Assembly: GCA_026184775.1 (NCBI GenBank) | Contig: JANCYW010000010.1 | Coordinates: forward strand, 186,001-250,000 | Direction of reading: 5' to 3' | From: Cyanidium caldarium | Lineage: Eukaryota > Rhodophyta > Bangiophyceae > Cyanidiales > Cyanidiaceae | Length of the DNA stretch: 64,000 bases | In this document: positions 27,399-35,786 of the stretch, one piece after another | How the letters are laid out: each line of letters starts with the position of its first letter | Numbering within the stretch: position 1 is the first letter of the stretch | Position numbers and translations under genes: made by a program | Notes under the pieces: model-generated | What the model was told of the DNA's origin: nothing | Seen by the model: only the letters and a program-made list of their open reading frames with translations | The model's database searches: none

Positions 27399-30300
27399 CT
27401 AATCGATCGCCAGACGCACTTGCCAGCGCGCCCGTCGTGCCTCGGTCGCGTTCAAGCGTAAATCTACCGACAGATACCGCGGTTCGAACAGGTCGTCCAC
27501 GGCCGCACGCAACGACACCGCGCCGTCGGGTTCGTGGATCCACAACAGGCGCGCCGGCTGCGGCGCCAGCGTCAGATGGCCCTCGAAATCGACACCGACG
27601 GGCGTGCCCTCCGCGGTGCGCAAGTGCACCTCGCGGTAGGCGCGCGTATCTGCGTCCTCGGCGTCGTTCGCCCGCTGCACCACGAAGCGCTGTCGGTACG
27701 ACGTTCGGGCATCCGCGCCGCGACCGCGGCATCCGATACGCCCGCCGGTCAACACGCACCAATCGTCGATCAGCACCGCGTGCGCCGCGCCCACCAGCTG
27801 CCACTGGAACGTCTCCCAGGCGCCCCGTTTCCGTTTGTCGCAGGTCATCTGGTGGGCACGGCGGTTGGCGCACAGATAGTACCGCAGCCGCTGCTGCACG
27901 CTGCGAAAAGCCACCCGACGGTGCGACAGCCACTCGGCCCGAAACAGCATCGATTGCGGTGTGTGAGCGGCGCGCTCGGGCGCCAGCCGCACCGCCCGCG
28001 CCGACGCCCCGCTACCCAGACACGCCATATACTGTCCAGTGCGGCGGCAGCGCAACGCGAACGTGTTCAGCGCCAACGGCACCAGCACCCACTCGGACAC
28101 ATCGTCTCCGTCCGCACCCAGCATGCCGCACAACCGCAACGGCACACCCGTGTCCTGGCGCGCTGCCTCCAGCAGCACCGCCACCTCACCGCACATCTGC
28201 AGCTGCTGCGCGCCCTGTTGTCGCAAACGCATCTCCTCCGCCAGCGCCATGCACCGCAACGCCGTGTCCACCTGCTGCACATCGGCATGCGGAAAGAAGC
28301 GCCGCGCGAACAACACATAAGCGTGCCGTAGTGGCGCGATATCGCATGCCACCGACGGCGTCATCACCGCCTTCGTGCTACCCAGCAGTTCCACCAGCGA
28401 GCTGCCGTTCCACGACTGCCGCTGTAGCTCCAGCGCATCCACGCGATCCGTCGCCACCTCCGCACCGGACATTCTACCCACATCACGCCTGCACAGCGCC
28501 CCGAACAGATCGCCCAACACGGTCAGGGTGGTACGGTCGTAACGCGGCGCCAGGGCATTCAACGCCACGACCGGCATCGGCGGATCCAACGACTCGCGCA
28601 CCCGCCCGAGACACATGTCCTCGTCGTCGTCGTCGTCCTCGTCGTTGCCGTTGCGATACGCGGATCGCCGATCGCGATGCGTGTACACCAACACGCATCG
28701 CTGCCGCACCACCGATTCGCCCAGCAGCACGCCCAGCAGCTCGATGGCGCTGCGCGGTGCCCCGGCGTGCGTGTCCAGCCGATCCACCAACAGCACCGCG
28801 TCCGCCCGACAGCGCAGACGTTCCAGGAGCGATGGCGGCAGTCGCGACAGCACCTCCACGTGCGGACACTCGATGAGCAGCAGTCGGCCGCGGAACGCCC
28901 GATAACAGCGCAACAGGGGCACGTCGACGCCGACGGTTGGACGTGCTTGGAAGTCGTCGGTGTTCAATGGCGCCACCTTGTGCCCGGCGATGAGGTTGAT
29001 CAGCGCCGACTTGCCCACGCCCTCTGTCACCCCGGTCAGCAACACCACCCCCGGGTGTGGGCCGCGCCAGGACGCCGCCAGCTCCCTCAAGTATCGACGA
29101 CGCGTCAGGCTGGCCAGGGCGTGGCGCTGCAGGGTGCGGATGGCACGACGGCGACGGGCGGCGTGGCGGAGCGCCAGCGCGCGCCGCCACTGCGCTTGCA
29201 GCCGTATCACCTTGTGCTTCTCGTTCAGGTCGCACAGCCGCCGATGCAGCAGGATGAGATGCCAGCGCCGCGACACCGTACGGGCCGCTCCCTGCAGCTG
29301 CATGTAGGTGCGGCGGTGGGGGCGCGCCCGCACGACCGCGGCGATACGCGAGGCGGCCGCGTGCTCGGCGGCCTGTTGTCGCGCCTCCCGCCGACGCTGC
29401 AACTCCTGCTGATGGCGCTGGAGCCACTGGCGCGTATGCCGCTGCACCACCATGGTGGCCGAGCGCAGCTGTTGGAGGGCGCCACGAGCCCGACGGGCCC
29501 GCAGGGTCGCCTGCAGCCGCAACGCCACGCGACGCAAGTGGTGGTATTCGGTGCGCTGGCGACGGGCCCGCGCCGTAGCGGCCACTCGCCGTGCGGCCGC
29601 GCGCAGCCGCACGAAACGCAACCGACATGACGCCGCCTGCAAGTAGCGCACCAGTCGCAGCGCCGCCCCTTGGTACAGGCGCAGACGTTTGTGTTCCAGG
29701 TGTTTGTGCGCCGCATCTGACAGGAACACGCGCGTGTACCCGATGCGCCAACCGGGCGCCGCGGAACGGGCCGTCTCCTCTCCCGGCGTGGCGCTCACCA
29801 GAAGGGCGTCTTCGTTCAGCTCGCGGCGCAACATCCCCTCGATATCCGCCCGATGCATGTCCAGTGTGTCTGTTGCGGCAAACCGGTTCCCTGGCGACTG
29901 CAACGAGCCGTCGGCAAACAGCGCCTGATACCGCCGACAAAACTCCAGCCACGGGAAGCGCACCGGCAGGCCCGACCGCCGCAAATGCACATACTCCAAC
30001 ACGCCACTGCGCTGCAGCTGGTCCAACACGTACGGCGCCATCAACAGACGCGGACGTTTCTCGGTGTTCGGTTTGATGCAGCGGATGTAACGCGGCTTGC
30101 AGGCGCGGAGGATGGTCATCAGTTCGTCGGTCTGCCGCCGATACTCCGACCAGATGGTGCGCCACGCGCCCTTGCTGCGACGTGAACCGCTGTGGCCGCC
30201 GCCGCTGCCGGCGCTGCCGGCGCTACCGTTGCCGCGCACCGGAGACGGCACGTTGCGCTGCGTGTCCACGTCCTCCATCAGTTCGGCCAGAAAGCGCCAT

Positions 30301-32609
30301 CGCGACACGCTCATCACATCCACCAGGGCGACCGGCAGGGAGTCGCGGTTCTTCTTCACCAAGTCGCGCACGCCGTAGGTCACGTCGCCGGCAAAGTGGT
30401 GTACGGTGAACTCGGTATCGTCACGGCGCACCCGCGGCACCGACAGAAACTGGCGGGCGGTGCGCAATCGCGCCTCGTCACTCACATCTAACGTGACCGC
30501 CGAGGCAGCATCCGCCTCCAGCAGGTAACACAACTTGTCGAAGAAGCGCTGTTCAGTGCCGCGCGGCATCACGCACTCCTCGTCCAGCAGGCCGCCGTAG
30601 TACTCCAGCGCCACGACGCGGTCGCGGTTGTGTGGAAAAGCGATGGGCGTGTCGAAGAGGATACCCTCGCGCGCCAGGATATCCATCTCGGCCACGGCCA
30701 CATTGTCGCCAAACTGCTCCTGCAACTTTTCATTGCCATAGTTGATGAGCAGCTGCTCCAGCGAGTTGAATTCACCCGATTCGAAACCGGTCTGATCCAG
30801 CAGGAAGATGTAGCCCTCCTCGTCCTCATCCTCCACTTCCGCCTCGGTGGGCGTCTGCGGCTGCTTCAGTTGCCGATCGATGCCGGTCACGATGGCGTCA
30901 AACACCGCCCGGTACAGCACTTTGGCCAGGGCGTCGCGCGCCTCCTCCGCCTCCTCCACCGAGTGGCGACGGCGAAAGTGCTCGCCGCGCACCGATATCG
31001 TGCGCGACACCAGCGCCTCTTCGAGTCGCGTCAAATCCACCTCGAGCAGCTCGGCCACCTGCGCGGCCACGTCCAGGCGGCGAACGTAGCAGCCGTCCAG
31101 ATCGCTGCCGTCGCCGTCGTCGCTACCGAATTCGATGTTGCCCAACAGCAGAATCGCCAACAGCAACCGCATGATATCCTCTACGGGCAGCTCCAGCGCC
31201 TGCATCGCCGCGAGCACCTCGTGGTAGCGCGCGCGCAGCTCGGCGGCGTGCAGCTCGGCGTTGGCGGTGCGCGTGTTCGCAGACGCCGGATCGCCCCGGC
31301 CGGCATCGGCGGCATACAGGTAGCGATACTCGGTCGGCGAGCCGCGCAGCGCGCCCACCACCAAGTAGTAGAACACGTGAAAGTTGGCGTCGTCGTGGCT
31401 CATGCGGCCGCAGCGACCCACCACCCGCGATGACTCCAACATAAAGTGGCGCAGGTGCGCGCCAACGATGACACCCCGACGATACACCAACTGCAACAGC
31501 CGGCCGAAGCGGCTGGAGTTGTCGTTCAGCGCGGTGGTGGCGTTGCCGAACGCTTCCAGCACCGGATTGCTGGCCACCAGGCGGCACAGTAGCGTCTGCG
31601 CAAAGGCGTCGTCATGGCTGTGCAGCTGCTGGCTGTGCCAACAAAAGTACTCCAGCAGGCGGGTGTAGGCCACGGTCTTGCCGGCGCCGCTCACACCGCT
31701 CACCAGAAACGCCTGCGGCTCGCCGCCGCCGCTCCCCTGCAGCGACTGCAGCGCGCACTCGCCTATGCCATACAGATGCGGCACGTCCGGTGTGCGCACC
31801 GCCTGCTGCATCACCGGAACGGCATACAGCGCCGGCAGCGGACGGAACGGGTTGATGGACACCAGCAAATCGGCGCCCACAAACGTGTACAGGTGTGGGA
31901 GCGGCTCGGCGTGAAAGCGACGCCGGAAAAGATCCAACACCGGCGCGGTGTGCAGGTTGCGCAGCTCGATGGCGTCGTCGCGCGGGTCGGTGGTGTCGTC
32001 GGCATCGAACGGGTGACAGAACAGCGCCACCAACGTGGCCGGCGACAGCGACCGCCGCCGCTTCTGTTCCGCCAGAGGCACGCCACGCATCCCCTGCACC
32101 ATGCTCTCCAGGGTGTGCAGCGGGTCGGCGTCCGGGTCGAACGCCCGCCCGGCCGGCATGATACGGAAGCGGGAGGCGTGCGGGGGCACTCCGGCGCCGG
32201 TACGTCCGTGTAGCGCATTCCACAGCGCCGTACCCAGTTCGGCTACACTGCCGCCCAGCAGGTCGCCCACGCGCCAGCCGTCGGCCGCATCCGCCACCCA
32301 CACGCGGGTCACGGCCGCGTGCGCCAGGCCATCCTCGCGCGCCGGGGAATCGGGAGTCGGTTTGCGGGAATCCGACGCACCGTTCTCGACGGCGTCCGTC
32401 TCTGGTGCATCGACGGGAGAGGCAGACGGCGAGACGGCGCCGTGCTCGTCCCGAAGCGACGGAACAGGGGTGTCCGACCCCACGTCCGCCACGTCCGCCA
32501 CGTCCTCGACCTCGTCTTCCACCCCTTCATCCCGACCCAGTCTCTGTGCCGCGTCTTGCGCCCTCTTCAAGATGCTGCGAATTGCTGCTGTGGGCTCATC
32601 CGGTGGCAT
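27399..32609 (-). CDS. Myosin with IQ-like neck, degenerate Arf-like GTPase domain and C-terminal fascin-like beta-trefoil
   Basis: An intronless frame of 1736 residues from the ATG at 32609 (MPPDEPTAAIRSILKR); further upstream only a GTG at 32696 is available. Residues about 200-950 are a myosin motor: P-loop GVSGAGKT (305-312), switch I NDNSSRFG (362-369), switch II LLDQTGFESGEFNSLEQLL (603 on) with INYGNEKLQ, and RCIKPN (842-847). About 200 Arg/Gln-rich neck residues follow with several IQ-like repeats. Then comes a GTPase-like domain at about 1185-1370: G1 GVTEGVGKSA and PTVG, but G3 reads ECPH instead of DxxG and G4 is THRD. The last 230 residues (ALRCRRTGQYMACL, CDKRKRGAWETFQWQL) look like a fascin-type beta-trefoil. 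The motor and GTPase parts are clear; the trefoil is less sure. No coiled coil, so probably single-headed. Confidence 0.9.
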   Translation of the reverse strand: MPPDEPTAAIRSILKRAQDAAQRLGRDEGVEDEVEDVADVADVGSDTPVPSLRDEHGAVSPSASPVDAPETDAVENGASDSRKPTPDSPAREDGLAHAAVTRVWVADAADGWRVGDLLGGSVAELGTALWNALHGRTGAGVPPHASRFRIMPAGRAFDPDADPLHTLESMVQGMRGVPLAEQKRRRSLSPATLVALFCHPFDADDTTDPRDDAIELRNLHTAPVLDLFRRRFHAEPLPHLYTFVGADLLVSINPFRPLPALYAVPVMQQAVRTPDVPHLYGIGECALQSLQGSGGGEPQAFLVSGVSGAGKTVAYTRLLEYFCWHSQQLHSHDDAFAQTLLCRLVASNPVLEAFGNATTALNDNSSRFGRLLQLVYRRGVIVGAHLRHFMLESSRVVGRCGRMSHDDANFHVFYYLVVGALRGSPTEYRYLYAADAGRGDPASANTRTANAELHAAELRARYHEVLAAMQALELPVEDIMRLLLAILLLGNIEFGSDDGDGSDLDGCYVRRLDVAAQVAELLEVDLTRLEEALVSRTISVRGEHFRRRHSVEEAEEARDALAKVLYRAVFDAIVTGIDRQLKQPQTPTEAEVEDEDEEGYIFLLDQTGFESGEFNSLEQLLINYGNEKLQEQFGDNVAVAEMDILAREGILFDTPIAFPHNRDRVVALEYYGGLLDEECVMPRGTEQRFFDKLCYLLEADAASAVTLDVSDEARLRTARQFLSVPRVRRDDTEFTVHHFAGDVTYGVRDLVKKNRDSLPVALVDVMSVSRWRFLAELMEDVDTQRNVPSPVRGNGSAGSAGSGGGHSGSRRSKGAWRTIWSEYRRQTDELMTILRACKPRYIRCIKPNTEKRPRLLMAPYVLDQLQRSGVLEYVHLRRSGLPVRFPWLEFCRRYQALFADGSLQSPGNRFAATDTLDMHRADIEGMLRRELNEDALLVSATPGEETARSAAPGWRIGYTRVFLSDAAHKHLEHKRLRLYQGAALRLVRYLQAASCRLRFVRLRAAARRVAATARARRQRTEYHHLRRVALRLQATLRARRARGALQQLRSATMVVQRHTRQWLQRHQQELQRRREARQQAAEHAAASRIAAVVRARPHRRTYMQLQGAARTVSRRWHLILLHRRLCDLNEKHKVIRLQAQWRRALALRHAARRRRAIRTLQRHALASLTRRRYLRELAASWRGPHPGVVLLTGVTEGVGKSALINLIAGHKVAPLNTDDFQARPTVGVDVPLLRCYRAFRGRLLLIECPHVEVLSRLPPSLLERLRCRADAVLLVDRLDTHAGAPRSAIELLGVLLGESVVRQRCVLVYTHRDRRSAYRNGNDEDDDDDEDMCLGRVRESLDPPMPVVALNALAPRYDRTTLTVLGDLFGALCRRDVGRMSGAEVATDRVDALELQRQSWNGSSLVELLGSTKAVMTPSVACDIAPLRHAYVLFARRFFPHADVQQVDTALRCMALAEEMRLRQQGAQQLQMCGEVAVLLEAARQDTGVPLRLCGMLGADGDDVSEWVLVPLALNTFALRCRRTGQYMACLGSGASARAVRLAPERAAHTPQSMLFRAEWLSHRRVAFRSVQQRLRYYLCANRRAHQMTCDKRKRGAWETFQWQLVGAAHAVLIDDWCVLTGGRIGCRGRGADARTSYRQRFVVQRANDAEDADTRAYREVHLRTAEGTPVGVDFEGHLTLAPQPARLLWIHEPDGAVSLRAAVDDLFEPRYLSVDLRLNATEARRARWQVRLAID

Positions 32610-32974
32610 GACCGGGTGGAATTCGGAAGGAGCGTGGCGAATGAGCTCGTTTGAGGAGAAACGGCCAATGCGACGAATTGGTACTCGGGGAGACACGCGA
32701 GCATTCCGCGGGCGTGCGATTCTCCCAACGAGGCCGTGATGCGTGGAAGCGCGGACGTCGCCGGAGAGAGGACGTGAGAACGGGTCTGCCGAGAGTGGAT
32801 GCCTCAGACGACCAGAAAAAGGTCCTCAGGATCGAAAGAATGGGACGCATCGGTGCTGTACAAGAATCCAGACTTTCCGATATCGCCCGGAACTAGAGTC
32901 GTTACGCACCAGAGCGGACGAACCCGAGTGCTCGCACTCTGCGACGAGCACCAACGTGTGCGCCTTCCTCTCCC
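32610..32974. other. Upstream region of the myosin gene
   Basis: About 365 bp between the myosin start and the tRNA terminator. It must contain the myosin promoter. The frame stays open part of the way upstream but has no ATG. No repeat or RNA gene was recognised. Confidence 0.4.
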
Positions 32975-32980
32975 AAAAAA
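32975..32980 (-). terminator. RNA polymerase III terminator (T6) of the tRNA gene
   Basis: Six A on the plus strand read as TTTTTT on the minus strand, 19 nt beyond the tRNA 3' end. A T run at this distance is the standard Pol III stop signal and supports the tRNA gene and its strand. Confidence 0.85.
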
Positions 32981-32999
32981 GCACAACCACATAGACCGA

Positions 33000-33135
33000 T
33001 TCTCCCGGCGAGGCTCGAACGCGCGACCCAACGGTACTCGCGACATCGAGCTCCCTGATGCACGTCGTCTGCTTATAAGACTCGCGCTCTAACCATCTGC
33101 GCTAGTCGGACTCGGCGCCCGAAAGCTACGGGAGA
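33000..33135 (-). tRNA. tRNA-Ile(UAU) with three short introns
   Basis: The 136-bp gene folds into a complete 74-nt tRNA only if three introns are removed. Acceptor strands TCTCCCG (33135-33129) and CGGGAGA (33007-33001) pair perfectly, with discriminator A at 33000. A 24-nt intron lies between two TAGC copies (33128-33125 and 33104-33101) in the 8-to-12 region. The D arm is then GCGC-AGATGGTTA-GAGC. The anticodon arm is CGAGT-CTTATAA-GCTCG with anticodon TAT at 33077-33075, interrupted by a 21-nt intron after position 37 (about 33072-33052). A 17-nt intron lies between two GTCGCG copies (33044-33039 and 33027-33022) at the variable loop and T-stem. The T arm is GCGCG-TTCGAGC-CTCGC with one C-T mismatch. 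74+24+21+17 equals 136. A-box TAGCGCAGATGG and B-box GTTCGAGCC are present. Confidence 0.93.
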
Positions 33136-33292
33136 CGGCGCGCGCGGTTTTGGATGGCACACTGGCGGAAATTGCTAAATAAAGCACGAAGAGCGTGCAG
33201 TCCGCGGGGGTTCTCGCCGCAAGCACTTGAGCGACGTATTCATCCACCCACCGCTATCGCCATCGAGCGCATCCACCCTCTCCCATGCCCGC

Positions 33293-33724
33293 ATGGAATC
33301 TCCCACTCCCTCGACTGCCTTTCAGATCCCGGCGCTACTGCTTCGCGAGGCGCAAGGGCACGTGGTGAGCGTGGAGAGCACCGACAGCAAGGTGTACCGC
33401 GGCCGGTTGGAGGCGGCGAGCGACACCATGAACCTCACCCTGGGCGGGGAGGTGTTGGTGACCGATACGCGCGGCGGACGCCAGTCGTCTACTGGAGTGT
33501 TCCTGCGCGGCAGCCAGGTGAAGATGGTGGTGCTGCCGGACTTTTTGGAGGACGCGCCCCACTTTGCCGTGTTGCGAGCGCGTCGCCAACAGCGAGCCGT
33601 CGAGGAGGTGGCGGCGTCAGCCGCTGCCCGCGGCGCCTCCAAACGATCTCGATCGCGCCGGAAACGGGCGCGCAAAACCCGACCTGCCAAGCTCCTCAGG
33701 CGCACCCGAGTGGATTTACGGTGA
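33293..33724 (+). CDS. SMD3: Sm core protein SmD3
   Basis: A 143-residue subunit of the Sm ring on spliceosomal snRNAs. Starting at the ATG at 33293 (MESPTPSTAFQIPALLL), Sm1 shows GHVVSVESTDSKVYRGRL and DTMNLTL, and Sm2 shows VFLRGSQVKMVVLPDFL with the ending APHF, the D3 pattern ([21 protein letters not shown] in animals). The tail is Arg/Lys/Ser-rich (KRSRSRRKRARKT), like the basic tails of D1/D3 that help import. An earlier in-frame start at 33227 would add 22 residues. It shows that spliceosomal splicing is retained although hardly any gene here needs it. Confidence 0.93.
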   Translation: MESPTPSTAFQIPALLLREAQGHVVSVESTDSKVYRGRLEAASDTMNLTLGGEVLVTDTRGGRQSSTGVFLRGSQVKMVVLPDFLEDAPHFAVLRARRQQRAVEEVAASAAARGASKRSRSRRKRARKTRPAKLLRRTRVDLR

Positions 33725-33774
33725 GAGTGCTGGTGTACTACGACGACGCATTTCCGACGTCATACGCTCGCTAT

Positions 33775-34554
33775 TCACGATGCCAGTGCTTTGAGGAGGG
33801 CGCTCGGAGTGGCAGGCACCTCCTCCAGCCGGCGGATCCGCCGCAAAAGATGAGAGGTGGCGATCGCGTACATAGGGCCGTCGACGCTGCAGGCGAAGAG
33901 GCGCGCCTCGAGTTTTTCGGACACGCTAGCGCCGTGCCGCTGAAAGAGCGCCTCACCCTCCGTAGTGCGGACGCATACGGCCCCCAAGTGTTTCCAGATG
34001 CGTCGAACGGTCTGCTCGCGTCGAAACCACGGCACATGCGCTCGCGGCGCCGCGTGCACTGGTAGAGGTACTTGCGGCAATCGGGGTGGCGGGTGCAACG
34101 CATCTTCGGGACGGCTGTCAGCGTTATCTGTGGCCGCTGACGTGGCCGATGGTCGCAGCGAGGTGTCGCCGGACCGCCCGTTACGCAGCACGAAAGCTTC
34201 GTAGTGCGCCGTCGTGGCCGATTCCGCCACGGTCCACAGTGCCCGCAACTTGCGGCGCTTCACCTGTGCAGATTCGACTGCATCCTCTTCCTCCGCCGCC
34301 GGTCGTCGATAACGTTGGCGCTCGCCCGCCGCTCTCGTAATCTCGTCGTCCACCTCTGAACGCTTGCCGGCAGTCTCTGTCGGCGCCGTCAACCGCTGCG
34401 AAACATTCTGCATCGTCCGCTGCACCTCCGTCATCAGCGCCGTCACGCACGACTTTTCGGTCGGTGGTGGCCTCCTGCAGTGCGCTGGCCACGGCGCCTC
34501 GTCGTTGTTGTTCTGGTCGTCACATCTACTGCCGTTGTACGCGTCCCGCTGCAT
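33775..34554 (-). CDS. Unrecognised nuclear-type protein, possible TFIIS central (M) domain at C-terminus
   Basis: A 259-residue protein from the ATG at 34554. The first half is polar, rich in Arg, Glu, Thr and Pro, with KRRKLRALW as a possible nuclear localisation signal. The last 90 residues, from VRRIWKHLGAVCVRTTEGEA through SEKLEARLFACSVDG to LLRRIRRL, resemble the helical TFIIS M domain pattern (VRxxxxxxL ... AxxIExxLF ... YxxxxRSLxxNL) found in TFIIS, Bye1 and PHF3-like proteins. No zinc ribbon is present. The resemblance is by eye only. It is divergent from DNAJC9 with 217 bp between starts. Confidence 0.55.
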   Translation of the reverse strand: MQRDAYNGSRCDDQNNNDEAPWPAHCRRPPPTEKSCVTALMTEVQRTMQNVSQRLTAPTETAGKRSEVDDEITRAAGERQRYRRPAAEEEDAVESAQVKRRKLRALWTVAESATTAHYEAFVLRNGRSGDTSLRPSATSAATDNADSRPEDALHPPPRLPQVPLPVHAAPRAHVPWFRREQTVRRIWKHLGAVCVRTTEGEALFQRHGASVSEKLEARLFACSVDGPMYAIATSHLLRRIRRLEEVPATPSALLKALAS

Positions 34555-34771
34555 GTTCTCCCGTATCTGTGTGCACCTGCACCCACACCGACCCCTCAGC
34601 CACTTCCTGTACTCCCTTCCGCGCCGAGCTCTCGCGCTTGCGGCACCTCCGCGGTCTCCGCCACTGCTTGTCGCGCTGCGAAGTGCCGACGCGCGAGACC
34701 GTTTTGGCGCGATGTGCGCATCAGCGCTCCGACGGGGGTGCACCGCCAACCGTTCCAAGGACCGCCGCCTG

Positions 34772-35605
34772 ATGGAGGGCCAGAGTTTTTACGACGTGTT
34801 GGGAGTGTCGAAACACGCCACCGGAGGGGAAATTAAAAAGGCATACCGCCGACTGGTGTTGTTGGCACACCCGGACAAGCTGCGCGCCCAGTTGCCGGAC
34901 ACCGAGGAGGCGCGGCAACAGGCGCACGACCACTTTCTGCAGCTGCAGCGAGTGTACGAGACCCTGATCGACGACGAGAAGCGGGCGTATTATGACGAGA
35001 CCGGCCGATGTCTGGACGATGAATCGGCTGACGGCGGACTAGATCGCAGCACGGTGGAGGACTTGCTGGTGTTCTACCGCACCGCGTTTCGGCGGGTGAC
35101 CGAGGAGGACATCGCCGCGTTCGAGGGCAAGTATCGCGAGTCGGACATGGAGCGGGCGGATCTGCTCGACCACTACCGGAACATGGGCGGGCGAGTGGAG
35201 CACGTGGTGGATCATATTCCGTACAGCAGCGAGGAGGATTTGCAGCGGTTTATGGACTGTTACGACGAGTGCATTCGGCAGGGCACCCTGCAGCGCACTC
35301 CGGCCTACCAACGTGCGCGTCAAACGCTGCTGGCGCGAGCCCGAAAAAGGCAGGGCAAGGCGAAGCGGACTCGACAGGCTGGTGGCCGCCGGGTCGAGGC
35401 CGGGCGCTCCACCACATCGCTGGCGTCGACCATATTGGCGCGGCGCTCGGAGCGCGAGGCAGAGATGCAGGCGCTGTGTGAGCGACTGGTGGAAAAGTAT
35501 GCCGCCAATGATGCGCCGCAGAGTGCCCGAAAGAAAAAGAGATCGGCGGGCACCGCAACGTCGCGCAAGACTTCCGCGAACGCGGGCTCTCGCTCGCAGA
35601 GATAA
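34772..35605 (+). CDS. DNAJC9-type J-domain protein
   Basis: A 277-residue J protein; the animal homologue is an HSP70 partner and histone chaperone in the nucleus. The ATG at 34772 starts MEGQSFYDVLGVSKHATGGE, with HPDK in LLAHPDKLR and the helix IV YYDETG. What separates it from other J proteins is the following block, FRRVTEEDIAAFEGKYRESD with a basic lysine/arginine-rich tail, which matches the DNAJC9 histone-binding region (FKKISLEDIQAFEKTYKGS). The frame runs upstream to 34364 across the divergent gene's promoter, which is not taken as coding. Confidence 0.9.
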   Translation: MEGQSFYDVLGVSKHATGGEIKKAYRRLVLLAHPDKLRAQLPDTEEARQQAHDHFLQLQRVYETLIDDEKRAYYDETGRCLDDESADGGLDRSTVEDLLVFYRTAFRRVTEEDIAAFEGKYRESDMERADLLDHYRNMGGRVEHVVDHIPYSSEEDLQRFMDCYDECIRQGTLQRTPAYQRARQTLLARARKRQGKAKRTRQAGGRRVEAGRSTTSLASTILARRSEREAEMQALCERLVEKYAANDAPQSARKKKRSAGTATSRKTSANAGSRSQR

Positions 35606-35786
35606 GCTGCATACCCCGCCAGGTGACCGTCCCTTTATTCCATGTGTTGCGCGGGCGCATCACGCTTTCAAGATGCAGCGCACAGGGTCAGGGGAGACAC
35701 TGCCGCGCGCCGGTCAGTAGCTGCTAGCAGCGCATACCCCACGTGCGCAAACCCCTATCAGCCGGATCCCCGTGTCTGGCTGCCGT

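Noticed and set aside
27311-28876. A 521-codon plus-strand frame opposite the 3' part of the myosin gene
   Set aside because: The translation is Pro/Arg/Thr/Ala low complexity and the opposite strand encodes recognisable domains.
33000-33135. A permuted (3' half first) tRNA arrangement
   Set aside because: The acceptor, D, anticodon and T arms occur in the normal order; the apparent mismatch of the acceptor stem was resolved by an intron near position 8.
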